NCBI RefSeq assembly: GCF_016811235.1
Contig: NZ_JAFBID010000036.1
Span: forward strand, 1-53,633
DNA: 53,633 nt
Source of the DNA: Microvirga arabica
Lineage (GTDB): Bacteria; Pseudomonadota; Alphaproteobacteria; Rhizobiales; Beijerinckiaceae
Reading direction: 5' to 3'
Part shown: positions 36,807 through 44,960 of the stretch, one piece after another
Layout: each line of letters opens with the position of its first letter
How positions within the stretch are numbered: the first letter of the stretch is position 1
The notes under the pieces: model-generated
What the model was told of the DNA's origin: nothing
The model's database searches: none
The model's input: the letters and a program-made list of their open reading frames with translations, nothing else
Program-made: the position numbers and the translations under genes

Positions 36807-36954
36807 CGGACAAACCTCCGCGCCCCCACCGGAGAGTGTACGGCGCAGGCTCACGCACGGCAACGCCCTCACCCGAGTGACGCCAACCTTGACGGTGAAC
36901 CGGCGAACATTATCTTGTTCATGGTTTGTACTCATTCGCAAAGACCCGACGACC

Positions 36955-37563
36955 ATGACGCACAGGGACCCTGCCTCTGATTCCTCTGCCCCCGAGCTCC
37001 CGGCCCCGGCGAATCCGCGGGACAAGCTCCCCCCGGAGCGGATCGCGGAGCTGCGCGAATGGGTGGAGGGCTCCACCCTCCCCTTCAAGCGCATCGGGGT
37101 GGCGCTCGGCGTCTCGGCCTCCACCCTGTCGCGCTATGCCGCGCAGGGCGGCTGGCGCCGTCCGCCGGGAGCGGCCGCCGCGGCCCGCCTCGTGCGCCTC
37201 AACCCGGAGCCGGAGCGCCGACGGAAAGCGCCCCGTCCCGTCACGGGCGAGCGGCGCCAGGAGCTCACGGAAAAGCTCTGGCGCCTCGCCGAGCGCCACG
37301 CGGAGGAGCTGGAGGACCAGCCGATCGCCGTTGCAGGGCGCGCCCTCCAGCCGCTCGCCCGCCTCACCCGGACGCTCGGCGAGATGGACATGCACGCCCA
37401 CCCGCCCCTACCGCCGGGGCAATACGAGATCGACAACCAGCCCCGCCGCAGCCTCCACGAGCTGCGCGACGAACTCGCGGCCCATCTGGAGCGCATCGAG
37501 CGCGAGGAGAAGGAGTATGACGAGCGCTATCGATGGACGTTTGAGAATGGGGCGGGGATTTGA
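36955..37563 (+). CDS. Helix-turn-helix protein of unknown function
   Basis: The 202-residue basic protein is Arg/Ala/Glu-rich. Near the N-terminus, RIAELREWVEGSTLPFKRIG then VALGVSASTLSRYAAQGGW (about residues 26-68) looks like a resolvase- or terminase-small-subunit-like helix-turn-helix. The rest is charged and helical, ending in a likely coiled coil (about 160-195, ELRDELAAHLERIEREEKEY). I cannot name the family. DNA binding is inferred from the HTH alone. No good ribosome site is visible before the ATG, so the start could differ. Confidence 0.6.
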   Translation: MTHRDPASDSSAPELPAPANPRDKLPPERIAELREWVEGSTLPFKRIGVALGVSASTLSRYAAQGGWRRPPGAAAAARLVRLNPEPERRRKAPRPVTGERRQELTEKLWRLAERHAEELEDQPIAVAGRALQPLARLTRTLGEMDMHAHPPLPPGQYEIDNQPRRSLHELRDELAAHLERIEREEKEYDERYRWTFENGAGI

Positions 37564-37836
37564 GGAGGAGAACTCGAAGATCAGGGAAGTACTGTCAGCG
37601 TACCTTTCAACATCCTCATCCGGAGCGACCTTCAACCCGGCGCCGATCTTAACGTCTTCGGTTCTGCGTAAGACAAAGCTGTCGTGTGATGAATTAGCCC
37701 CGCGCGCAAGGTGATCTGAAGATTAACTGTACCGACTCAATTCGGGGATAAGCCGGTACGGCATTGTTGACTTACTTCCAGGATCGGCGAAGCTATGATT
37801 ATAGACACGATATCGTGGTGGATGAGGAGGCGAGCG

Positions 37837-37860
37837 ATGTACGCCCCCCTCAAGGCATGA
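37837..37860 (+). CDS. Putative leader peptide MYAPLKA
   Basis: A seven-codon frame (ATG TAC GCC CCC CTC AAG GCA TGA) has an excellent ribosome site, GAGGAGG, 7 bases before the ATG. It is followed at once by two overlapping hairpins and a terminator. This layout resembles attenuation leaders, but no amino acid is enriched, so what would be sensed is unclear. Elsewhere in 37564-38009 I see no gene. Confidence 0.35.
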   Translation: MYAPLKA

Positions 37861-37922
37861 GGCCCTTCCACCGGGCCGGTGAGAGTCCGGCATTTTCAGG
37901 TCTGTCAGCACAGACTGATTTT
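37861..37922 (+). terminator. Attenuator-like hairpins and terminator before the CHASE4-GGDEF-EAL gene
   Basis: Hairpin 1 (37861-37877) is GGCCC-TTCCACC-GGGCC. Hairpin 2 (37875-37891) is GCCGG-TGAGAGT-CCGGC. They share bases 37875-37877 and so exclude each other. A third hairpin (GTCTGT-CAGC-ACAGAC with flanking TCA/TGA) followed by TTTT at 37919-37922 is a good intrinsic terminator, 88 bases before the downstream gene. Confidence 0.5.
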
Positions 37923-38009
37923 CCCATACGTACCAATACCAAAGATATTCAAAGCCGTAAGAAGAACAATGTGGCATAGGGCAGTCCATAACATCATGCC
38001 GGCGCCCTC

Positions 38010-40319
38010 ATGCGGTGGGTGGCAAAATTGCGCAATGAAGCTTTCTCAATCAACCGGGCGGGTCTGAAGGTCTCAGGCAAGGCTCTGCCACTGATCGCGG
38101 TGATCACTCTGATAGCGCTCGGCCTCGCAGCATTGGCCGTGTATTGGGCGGTCCGTCAGAGTGATGCCGCCGCCATCGATCGCCAACTCCAGATGACAGA
38201 GCGGAGTGTTCGAGGAATCCTACGCGAGCTTTCACTGCAACAGGAAGTCGTAGCCGTTTGGGACGACCCGATTCTTCAGCTCAACAAGACGAATTTGGAT
38301 ATAGAGTGGCTTGATGAGAATCTCGGCTCCTGGCTCACCCGCACCTATGGGCACGATCAGGTTTACATTCTGAACGCTCAGGATGAGCCCGTCTTTGCCG
38401 CCGTCGATGGCGCCCTGGTCGAACCACGCACCTTCGGCCAGATCGAGCGGGAGCTTGGAATCCACCTCTCAGAACTGCGGGAGACGCAGGGCCCCCTTCA
38501 TGAGAATTCCGCTAGGTCCGCGCAGGACGGAAAGTATCTAACCTCAGGACGGGCAGTGTACGATGCCCATCTCCTGAAGCTGACCGGCCGGCCCGCAGCT
38601 GTGAGCGCCATGAAAATTGTCCCTCACTCGGATGAGGTCATGCAGCAGTCCGGGAGCGAGTTCATTCTGGTCAGCATCCGCTTTCTCGACGGCGCATTCC
38701 TCCGGCAACTCTCCGAAAAGAACCTCATCGAGGGGCTGCGCTTCTCACTAACGGAGGACAAGGCAGGCGCGGAAGTCTCAGTTCCGCTCGATTCCGATGC
38801 GGGAGGTCGCATCGGCTACTTCGTCTGGACGCCTGAGACGCCGGGCACAAAGATCCTTGGCATCATCGGACCGGCCGGCGCCCTGTTCAGCGTGCTCATT
38901 CTTGTTCTGATGGGGCTGCTTCTTGGTTGGCTTGCGCGCGCGATGTCGGCTCTTCAAACCATGGTCGTCGAACTCCGCGCCAGTGAGGCCCAGGCTCAGC
39001 ACCTTGCCTTCCATGACGTGCTCACGGGCTTGCCGAACCGGGCTTTGTTCGACGACCGCCTTGATCAGGCCCTGGCCCGTACTCAGCGTGGTGAAAAGAT
39101 TTCCGTGCTGATGTTGGACTTGGACCGATTCAAACATGTGAACGACACATTGGGACATCATGCCGGCGACAGCCTCATCCGGGAACTGGCAGGACGACTG
39201 ACGAAGCTCCTGAGGAGCAGCGACACCGTTGCACGCCTGGGGGGTGACGAGTTCGCCATCGTGCAGACAGGGATTGCAGGCGACGAGGACATTGACGCTC
39301 TGTGCACCCGCATTCTTGCAGCTGTTCGCGAGCCCTTTGATATTCTTGACCATCAGGCCTTCGTGGGCGTGAGCATCGGCATCGCCGTAGCGCCTGACGC
39401 AGGCTCCGAGCGTGTCGAGATCATGCGAAAAGCCGACATCGCGCTCTATCGCGCCAAAGCAGAAGGTCGAGGCTGCTATCGCCTGTTCACGGCTGAGATG
39501 GACGAAACTGTTAAGGTACGCGGAACCATTGAGGAGGAGCTCCGGGTCGCTTTGATGTCGGGAGAAGGACTGGAGGTTGCTTATCAGCCTCAAGTCGCGG
39601 GAGCAGGCAAGCCTATCGTAGGCCTTGAGGCATTGGTACGGTGGCGCCACCCTACACGAGGAGTCATTCTGCCCGATCAGTTCATCCCGGTTGCCGAACA
39701 AACAGGCCTCATCTCGCAGCTGGGCGAATGGGTTCTGCGGGAGGCTTGTGCAACATCGCGCCACTGGCCCAATCTGTTCATCTCGGTCAACCTGTCACCG
39801 GTCCAGTTCCGCATTGACGGCTTTGCAGAACGCGTGATGGAGGTTGTCCGCGAGACCGGTGTGGACCCTCGAAGAATTGAGCTTGAGATCACCGAGGGGG
39901 TCCTCCTCGACGACGGAGGTCAAACGGCTCAGACGCTGAGGAAGCTGCGGGCGGCAGGTTTCAGGATCGCGCTCGATGACTTTGGAACCGGCTACTCAAG
40001 TCTTGGCTATCTGCACCGCTACGAAGTGGACAAGATCAAGATTGACCGCTCCTTCGTGAGCAGCCTGGGACGGGAAGACAGCGCGGGGGCGATCATCAGT
40101 GCAATCGTCGCCCTGGGCCAAGCAATGAACCTGACAGTCACGGCCGAAGGGGTCGAAACCAGGGAACAGGAGCATTTCCTGCGCAGTGCAGGCTGTGACG
40201 AACTGCAGGGCTACCGGTACTTCAGGGCCCTGACCAGAGAGCAGGTCGCACGTTTGCTCGATCACGCGCCACAACCCGAACCAAGAGGCGTTCTCACCAT
40301 TGCATCCTCGACAATCTGA
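38010..40319 (+). CDS. CHASE4-GGDEF-EAL c-di-GMP signalling protein
   Basis: The 769-residue membrane protein has helix 1 (about 26-46), a periplasmic CHASE4-like sensor (about 50-280, RELSLQQEVVAVWDDP), and helix 2 (about 286-308). GGDEF (330-490) and EAL (505-755) follow. The GGDEF site is intact (RLGGDEF, 411-415; substrate loop FKHVNDTLGHHAGD). The EAL signature (GLEALVRWRHP, 540-542) and catalytic SVNLS, EITEG, DDFGTGYSSL, IKIDRSF and TAEGVE are intact, so both cyclase and phosphodiesterase activity are possible. ATG 38010 lacks a strong ribosome site. Confidence 0.92.
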   Translation: MRWVAKLRNEAFSINRAGLKVSGKALPLIAVITLIALGLAALAVYWAVRQSDAAAIDRQLQMTERSVRGILRELSLQQEVVAVWDDPILQLNKTNLDIEWLDENLGSWLTRTYGHDQVYILNAQDEPVFAAVDGALVEPRTFGQIERELGIHLSELRETQGPLHENSARSAQDGKYLTSGRAVYDAHLLKLTGRPAAVSAMKIVPHSDEVMQQSGSEFILVSIRFLDGAFLRQLSEKNLIEGLRFSLTEDKAGAEVSVPLDSDAGGRIGYFVWTPETPGTKILGIIGPAGALFSVLILVLMGLLLGWLARAMSALQTMVVELRASEAQAQHLAFHDVLTGLPNRALFDDRLDQALARTQRGEKISVLMLDLDRFKHVNDTLGHHAGDSLIRELAGRLTKLLRSSDTVARLGGDEFAIVQTGIAGDEDIDALCTRILAAVREPFDILDHQAFVGVSIGIAVAPDAGSERVEIMRKADIALYRAKAEGRGCYRLFTAEMDETVKVRGTIEEELRVALMSGEGLEVAYQPQVAGAGKPIVGLEALVRWRHPTRGVILPDQFIPVAEQTGLISQLGEWVLREACATSRHWPNLFISVNLSPVQFRIDGFAERVMEVVRETGVDPRRIELEITEGVLLDDGGQTAQTLRKLRAAGFRIALDDFGTGYSSLGYLHRYEVDKIKIDRSFVSSLGREDSAGAIISAIVALGQAMNLTVTAEGVETREQEHFLRSAGCDELQGYRYFRALTREQVARLLDHAPQPEPRGVLTIASSTI

Positions 40320-40405
40320 GAGCGGCACCGAGGGAGCAGCTCCGCATTGCTTGGTGCTTCGCGGGTTCCACCGAGAACCCATCGCCTCAAGCCTCAGAAA
40401 CATCC

Positions 40406-40654
40406 ATGGCGCGCATCTGCTTCAATGGGGATATCAGGGAGGGCGCCCTCCCTGATCTCGAGGGTGAGGCTCTGCGCAATGTGGGTCAGGCGTGGGAGCT
40501 GACAAAGGCGATGGCGCGGAACCTGGTAGGTACCGCGTTCGAGCAGTCGGCCAACTGCGTGGCGGCATATTTTGAAGTGAATGACGATGTAGACGGGATC
40601 ATCCTGGAGTTCCCCTCCCTCGAGGCCATCCCGCTCATGCAGCAATCCCGTTGA
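40406..40654 (+). CDS. Small DUF6894-like protein
   Basis: The 82-residue protein has an N-terminal pattern (a short strand, then PDLEGEALRNVGQAWELTKAM) like the DUF6894 family of small Rhizobiales proteins, in which an xxDxEG turn precedes a long helix. The family function is unknown. It lies 86 bases after the GGDEF-EAL gene. An overlapping frame on the other strand is less convincing. Confidence 0.55.
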   Translation: MARICFNGDIREGALPDLEGEALRNVGQAWELTKAMARNLVGTAFEQSANCVAAYFEVNDDVDGIILEFPSLEAIPLMQQSR

Positions 40655-40938
40655 GGCCCCAAGGCAGCCCCATTGCCGACCCCGAAAGCCCCAACGCACC
40701 CTCGTACGAGGAGCGCCTTTGCCCCACCATGGTCATCCGCACCGTTACGCCCTGGTCCCCGCCTATAGGCCCGGACTTGCCAATCGCGCCCTGTGACGGC
40801 ACTCTCCCGCTTAACCAAACATTCAGCGGGTGGTTGCCGGTGCCTTGTTGCGCCGGGCAGCCAGGACAAGGGAAATGGCCAATCATGATCAGGCAGGTTA
40901 AAAACGCCGGTGCCGGCGGGACGGACGAGGCGGGGTTG

Positions 40939-41595
40939 ATGGAGCGCCGAGCGGGGCTTTTGAGCCGCCGGTCGTTTCTGGCCGGATCGGCGGCCGGAAT
41001 CGGCGCCCTGGGGCTCGCCGGCTGCGTGACGTCGGACGGCATGAGCCTTGCCGAGGCCTCAAAGCTCTACGGGCCGGTGCCGGATGAGAAGTTCCCGATC
41101 CCGGCGATCGACGTGAGCAAGGTCGATCCGAAGTATTTCCGCAAGACCGTGCGCTATGAGACCAAGGAGGCGCCGGGCACGATCATCGTCGATCCGGGCA
41201 ATTACTACGTCTACCGCATCGAGGACGGCGGCAACGCCACCCGCTACGGGGCCAATGTGGGCCGCGACGGGTTCCGGTGGAGCGGGGACGCCTATGTGGG
41301 GCGCAAGAGCGAATGGGCCACCTGGACCCCGCCCGCGGCGATGATCAAGCGCCAGCCCGAAGCCGCCAAATGGGCCCGCGGCATGCCGGGCGGCCTCGAC
41401 AACCCGCTCGGCGCGCGCACGCTCCATCTCTACCAGAACGGCGCCTACACGCTCTACACGATCTATGCCAGCCTCGACGCGGAATCGATCGGCAACGGCA
41501 TCACCAGCGGCTGCGTCGGCCTGCTCACCCAGGACATGATGCACCTCTACGACCGCACGCCGGTCAAGACCAAGGTGATCGTGCTGCCGGCCTAA
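40939..41595 (+). CDS. L,D-transpeptidase (YkuD/ErfK-like) with atypical motif
   Basis: The 218-residue protein has a twin-arginine lipoprotein-like signal (LLSRRSFLAGSAAG then LAGC), so export by Tat and lipid anchoring are likely. The YkuD domain (about residues 75-215) cross-links or anchors to peptidoglycan in other bacteria. The catalytic cysteine is kept in GITSGCVGLLTQDMMHLY. The usual HG histidine upstream is replaced (TIYASLDAES), and the Arg after GCx is Gly. An in-frame ATG at 40885 would give an 18-residue longer N-terminus. Confidence 0.82.
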   Translation: MERRAGLLSRRSFLAGSAAGIGALGLAGCVTSDGMSLAEASKLYGPVPDEKFPIPAIDVSKVDPKYFRKTVRYETKEAPGTIIVDPGNYYVYRIEDGGNATRYGANVGRDGFRWSGDAYVGRKSEWATWTPPAAMIKRQPEAAKWARGMPGGLDNPLGARTLHLYQNGAYTLYTIYASLDAESIGNGITSGCVGLLTQDMMHLYDRTPVKTKVIVLPA

Positions 41596-41644
41596 AGCAT
41601 CGGACCCAAAAGTGGATCTGCACTTTTGGGGTTCATCCGATGCT
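41596..41644. repeat. Dispersed palindromic element / terminator after the L,D-transpeptidase gene
   Basis: An inner stem CCCAAAAGTG/CACTTTTGGG with loop GATCTG sits inside an outer stem AGCATCGGA/TCCGATGCT, with a short bulge on one side. It overlaps the last base of the transpeptidase stop and lies between convergent genes, so it may end both transcripts. Elements of the CCCAAAAGTGG type are scattered through many Methylobacterium-group genomes. Confidence 0.65.
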
Positions 41645-41679
41645 CGAGCAAGAGCGCCAGCATCGGCGGGGCCGGCGCG

Positions 41680-42696
41680 TCAGCGCCAGCCCATCGCCGG
41701 GGCGACGTGCTTCAGGATCGCCTCGATCACATGGGCGTTGTAGGCGACGCCGAGCTGGTTCGGCACGGTGAGCAGCAGCGTGTCGGCCTCGGCAATCGCC
41801 TCGTCGGCTTTCAGCTCCTCCACCAGCCGGTCCGGCTCCGCCGCGTAGGAGCGGCCGAAGATCGCCCGCATGTTGTCGATGATGCCGATCTGGTCGCCCT
41901 CCTTGCCGCGGCCGAAATAGGCGCGGTCGCGGTCGTCGATGAGCGCGAAGATGGAGCGCGAGACCGAGACGCGCGGCGCGCGGGCATGCCCCGCCTCCTT
42001 CCAGGCCTCCCGGTAGCGGCGGATCTGCCGGGCCTGCTGCACATGGAAGGGCTCGCCCGTCTCGTCCTCCTTCAGGGTTGAGCTCTGGAGGTTCATGCCC
42101 TGCTGCGCGGCCCACACGGCCGTGGCGTCGGACGCGGAGCCCCACCAGATGCGCTCGCGCAGGCCTTCCGAGTGCGGCTCGAGGCGTAAGAGGCCGGGCG
42201 GGTTGGGAAACATCGGGCGCGGGTTCGGCTGGGCAAAGCCCTCGCCGCTCAGCACGCGGAGAAACACGTCCGTGTGCTGGCGGGCCATGTCGGCATCGCT
42301 CTGGCCTTCTTCCGGCGCGTAGCCGAAATAGCGCCAGCCGTCGATCACCTGCTCGGGCGAGCCGCGGCTGATGCCGAGCTGGAGACGGCCGCCGCTGATC
42401 AGATCGGCCGCGCCCGCATCCTCGGCCATGTAGAGCGGGTTCTCGTAGCGCATGTCGATGACCGCGGTGCCGATCTCGATGCGGCTGGTCTTTGCGCCGA
42501 TGGCCGCCAGCAGCGGAAACGGCGAGGCGAGCTGGCGGGCGAAGTGATGGACGCGGAAGTATGCGCCGTCCGCGCCCAGTTCCTCGGTCGCCACGGCAAG
42601 CTCAATGGACTGGAGCAGCGTGTCGCGGGCGGACCGGGTCTGCGACCCGGGCGTAGGCGACCAATGTCCGAACGAGAGAAAGCCGATCTTCTTCAT
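41680..42696 (-). CDS. LLM-class flavin-dependent oxidoreductase (luciferase-like)
   Basis: The 338-residue F420/FMN-type monooxygenase-like protein has a TIM-barrel pattern. It includes KIGFLSFGHW at strand 1, GADGAYFRVHHFARQLASPF with the luciferase-like histidines, IEIGTAVIDMRYENPLYMAED and LISGGRLQLGISRGSPEQV. The substrate is unknown. It lies 74 bases downstream of the aconitase X gene on the same strand, so they may be co-transcribed. The ATG at 42696 (MKKIGFLSF) is the normal family start; a longer in-frame extension enters the aconitase X gene. Confidence 0.88.
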   Translation of the reverse strand: MKKIGFLSFGHWSPTPGSQTRSARDTLLQSIELAVATEELGADGAYFRVHHFARQLASPFPLLAAIGAKTSRIEIGTAVIDMRYENPLYMAEDAGAADLISGGRLQLGISRGSPEQVIDGWRYFGYAPEEGQSDADMARQHTDVFLRVLSGEGFAQPNPRPMFPNPPGLLRLEPHSEGLRERIWWGSASDATAVWAAQQGMNLQSSTLKEDETGEPFHVQQARQIRRYREAWKEAGHARAPRVSVSRSIFALIDDRDRAYFGRGKEGDQIGIIDNMRAIFGRSYAAEPDRLVEELKADEAIAEADTLLLTVPNQLGVAYNAHVIEAILKHVAPAMGWR

Positions 42697-42770
42697 GAGG
42701 CGGTTCCTGTGCAAAGGCCTGCAGCCGGTTCGGGACCTCGTACGCCCGCCGCCCCGGCAGATCAACCTTG

Positions 42771-44486
42771 TCAAAGCAGCCAGGCCGGCGGTTCCTGTTG
42801 CGCACGGCCGTGACAGGCAGCCTCCACGCAGGCGGCCATGCTGCCGAACCGGACCCCTCGCCCAACCAGGCCCGGCGCATAATGCGCGTATTTGCCGGAG
42901 TTGGTCATCAGCGTTCGAGCCGCCGGAGGGATCACCGGCTCGCCGAGCATGCACCAACAGGTATCCGTCACGAACTGCACGCCGAAGGCTTCGGCCTCGG
43001 CCACATGACCGGCCTGCGAGGCCGCCTCAAACACGGCCCGGCCGCAGGTCACGATCAGCGCAACATCCGCCGACTTGGTCCGCCCCCGCACGAGCGCGGC
43101 CAGGCGCGCGCACTCGCTTAAGGAAAAGTGCGGATTGCCGAGGCTGACAAGCCCGACCTCCGGCGATGTGGCGGTGTTCAGCGCCTCCCAGGCCTGCTGC
43201 AACGCGCTCACTTCGATGCGCGCTTGGCGCTCCGGTGTTTGCCCGTCCGCTTCAGGCGTGATCCCGGCGATGTGGAACATCGGTGCGGCAGCCACCGTGG
43301 CAAAGGCTGCACCGAAGGCCTTCAACGCGTCCGGCCCGGCAGCGCTCGTCTCCAGCCCGCGGATCAGCGGGATCTCGGTGCCGCAAATGGCGCCGCAGCA
43401 ATAGCCGAGCAGCGGCCAGAAGCTGTCATCGGCTTCCGGAGGCATCTCAACATCCAGGGCGAGCGTCGCCCGCCGTCCGGCATCGCGATGGCAGCCCGCG
43501 AGCGGAGCACGCCCGGTCAGGGCCATGCAGATGTCCAGGTAGTCCGGGTATTTCATCGTCCGGGCGCCGAGCACGCTGTTGGCATAGACCACCGCGTTCG
43601 ACTCCGCCCAGCCGACCTGCTCGCCAAATCGGGGCGCACTCTCGAGCAGGTACGGCGCGCAGGTGAAGCTGGGCTCAGCGCCCATGGCAAGGTAGGCATC
43701 CGCCAAGGCGCTCGCCGGATTTCCCAAGTCGTCTGCCACGCCCTGTGCACGCCAGCGGCGCTTGTCCACCGAGATGGCGTTGAGTGTGGTCGGCACCCGC
43801 ACGCGCGCTCCCCACGCGACCAGCATCTCGGCAAAGCGCAAGCTCGCCGGCCCGGTGTAGATGCAGCCGTCGACATGCACCTGGGATACGTCCATGAAGG
43901 CCTCGGCCTCTTGAACGGCGGCCATCCGCAGCTGCAGGCGCATGGCGATTTCCGCCGCCTTGCCGTGCTGGCCCGAGAGGAACGCCTGGTCGATCGCATC
44001 CAGGTGGACGGACGTCTCTCCAGAGACCTCATGCTGTAACCCGTGGGGTTGCCAATCCTCAGCGGGCGGCTCGTGGAGAAGCTGAAGGCCGGCTCCCGCC
44101 ACTCTGGCATACCGGTACTCACCGAGGCGCGCGAACACCTCCCGGTCCACCCGCAGCACCGGGATCGACCGGTCGAAGACCACCTCGGCAATCATTGCGC
44201 CGAGGGTGAGGATCTCTTCGCGCTCGCAGATGACGATGGCCGCCGGCGCATGATCGTTCAGGATCAGTTCGAGCAGCACGCCGCTTCCGGAGCACGATCC
44301 GCGGCCGCTCGGGATCGCGAGCACCCGCCCGGCCAGGCTCCGGTTGCGCAAAGGATGATGCTGGTCGATGACGATCCCCGTTTGAGGATCCACGCCGCCC
44401 CAGAAGCTGAGACCCACCTCCGCGCTGAGCAGTTCGCCCCGTGCCTCACCGGCTACCAGTGTCCTGCCGTAACTTGTGAGATTCAC
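42771..44486 (-). CDS. Aconitase X (fused swivel + catalytic domains), likely cis-3-hydroxy-L-proline dehydratase
   Basis: The 571-residue protein fuses the small swivel domain (DUF126; residues about 1-140, IPSGRGSCSGSGVLLELI) to the large AcnX domain (DUF521; about 150-560, VHVDGCIYTGPASLRFAEML, GCHRDAGRRATLALD). Bacterial fused type I AcnX enzymes characterised so far dehydrate cis-3-hydroxy-L-proline; that activity is inferred here. The GTG at 44486 has AGGAGC at good distance. No other hydroxyproline-catabolism gene (racemase, transporter) is visible nearby. Confidence 0.85.
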   Translation of the reverse strand: MNLTSYGRTLVAGEARGELLSAEVGLSFWGGVDPQTGIVIDQHHPLRNRSLAGRVLAIPSGRGSCSGSGVLLELILNDHAPAAIVICEREEILTLGAMIAEVVFDRSIPVLRVDREVFARLGEYRYARVAGAGLQLLHEPPAEDWQPHGLQHEVSGETSVHLDAIDQAFLSGQHGKAAEIAMRLQLRMAAVQEAEAFMDVSQVHVDGCIYTGPASLRFAEMLVAWGARVRVPTTLNAISVDKRRWRAQGVADDLGNPASALADAYLAMGAEPSFTCAPYLLESAPRFGEQVGWAESNAVVYANSVLGARTMKYPDYLDICMALTGRAPLAGCHRDAGRRATLALDVEMPPEADDSFWPLLGYCCGAICGTEIPLIRGLETSAAGPDALKAFGAAFATVAAAPMFHIAGITPEADGQTPERQARIEVSALQQAWEALNTATSPEVGLVSLGNPHFSLSECARLAALVRGRTKSADVALIVTCGRAVFEAASQAGHVAEAEAFGVQFVTDTCWCMLGEPVIPPAARTLMTNSGKYAHYAPGLVGRGVRFGSMAACVEAACHGRAQQEPPAWLL

Positions 44487-44960
44487 GCGATTGCTCCTGG
44501 CTCAATGGGCTATTCAGGCTCGAGGCCTTTGTCCTGCGATCCGAAACCTTGAAGGCTTGGTTGGAGGGAATCAAGGCTGCCTCGGCAAAGGCGATACGCT
44601 CCTCATTCCCGATGCCGCCAAGCTGGTTCAGGCAAGGGGGCAGACGATGCCTGTGGCAAAAAACACTATCTAGACCCCCTCACCAGAACCATGAGCCAGG
44701 CTACCTTAGGAAGAGGGTTGGCGTTGAGATCCCTTTTGGTTGCTCTAGATCGTATCCCCGTCACACCTTCGTTTCGGCTCCCTTTGCACCTATGGCAAAC
44801 CATTCGCCCTATCGGGAATCCTCCCCCTGTCGTTTGCCTATGATCCTGGTCCGGAACACGCTCAGCCCCATTCAGGACGATCGTTGCTGTTGGTCCGTTT
44901 GGCTTGATCTGCCTCGGCATGCTCGGCTAGGCCCTGCGCAAGCTGTCATCGAGGATCCGG
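44487..44960. other. Intergenic region between aconitase X and the hybrid kinase
   Basis: This 474-base divergent gap has short open frames on both strands, but none has a convincing start or resembles a family I know. The composition is less GC-rich than the flanking genes. Promoters for both neighbours must lie here, but I cannot place them. Confidence 0.5.

Noticed and set aside
37723..37989. Minus-strand frame of 88 codons over the leader region
   Set aside because: It has no ribosome site, an odd Tyr/Trp/Pro-rich sequence and overlaps the hairpins; coding use is unlikely.
37564..38009. Possible c-di-GMP riboswitch before the GGDEF-EAL gene
   Set aside because: The conserved core of the c-di-GMP-I class (GGGCAAACC, GAAA tetraloop receptor, GGGACGCAAAGCCTCCGGCC) is absent and no class II pseudoknot pattern fits; I describe only generic attenuator structure.
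44487..44960. Pseudogene of a regulator before the aconitase X gene
   Set aside because: Short open frames on both strands exist, but none shows a domain or homologous stretch that I can name, so no remnant is claimed.
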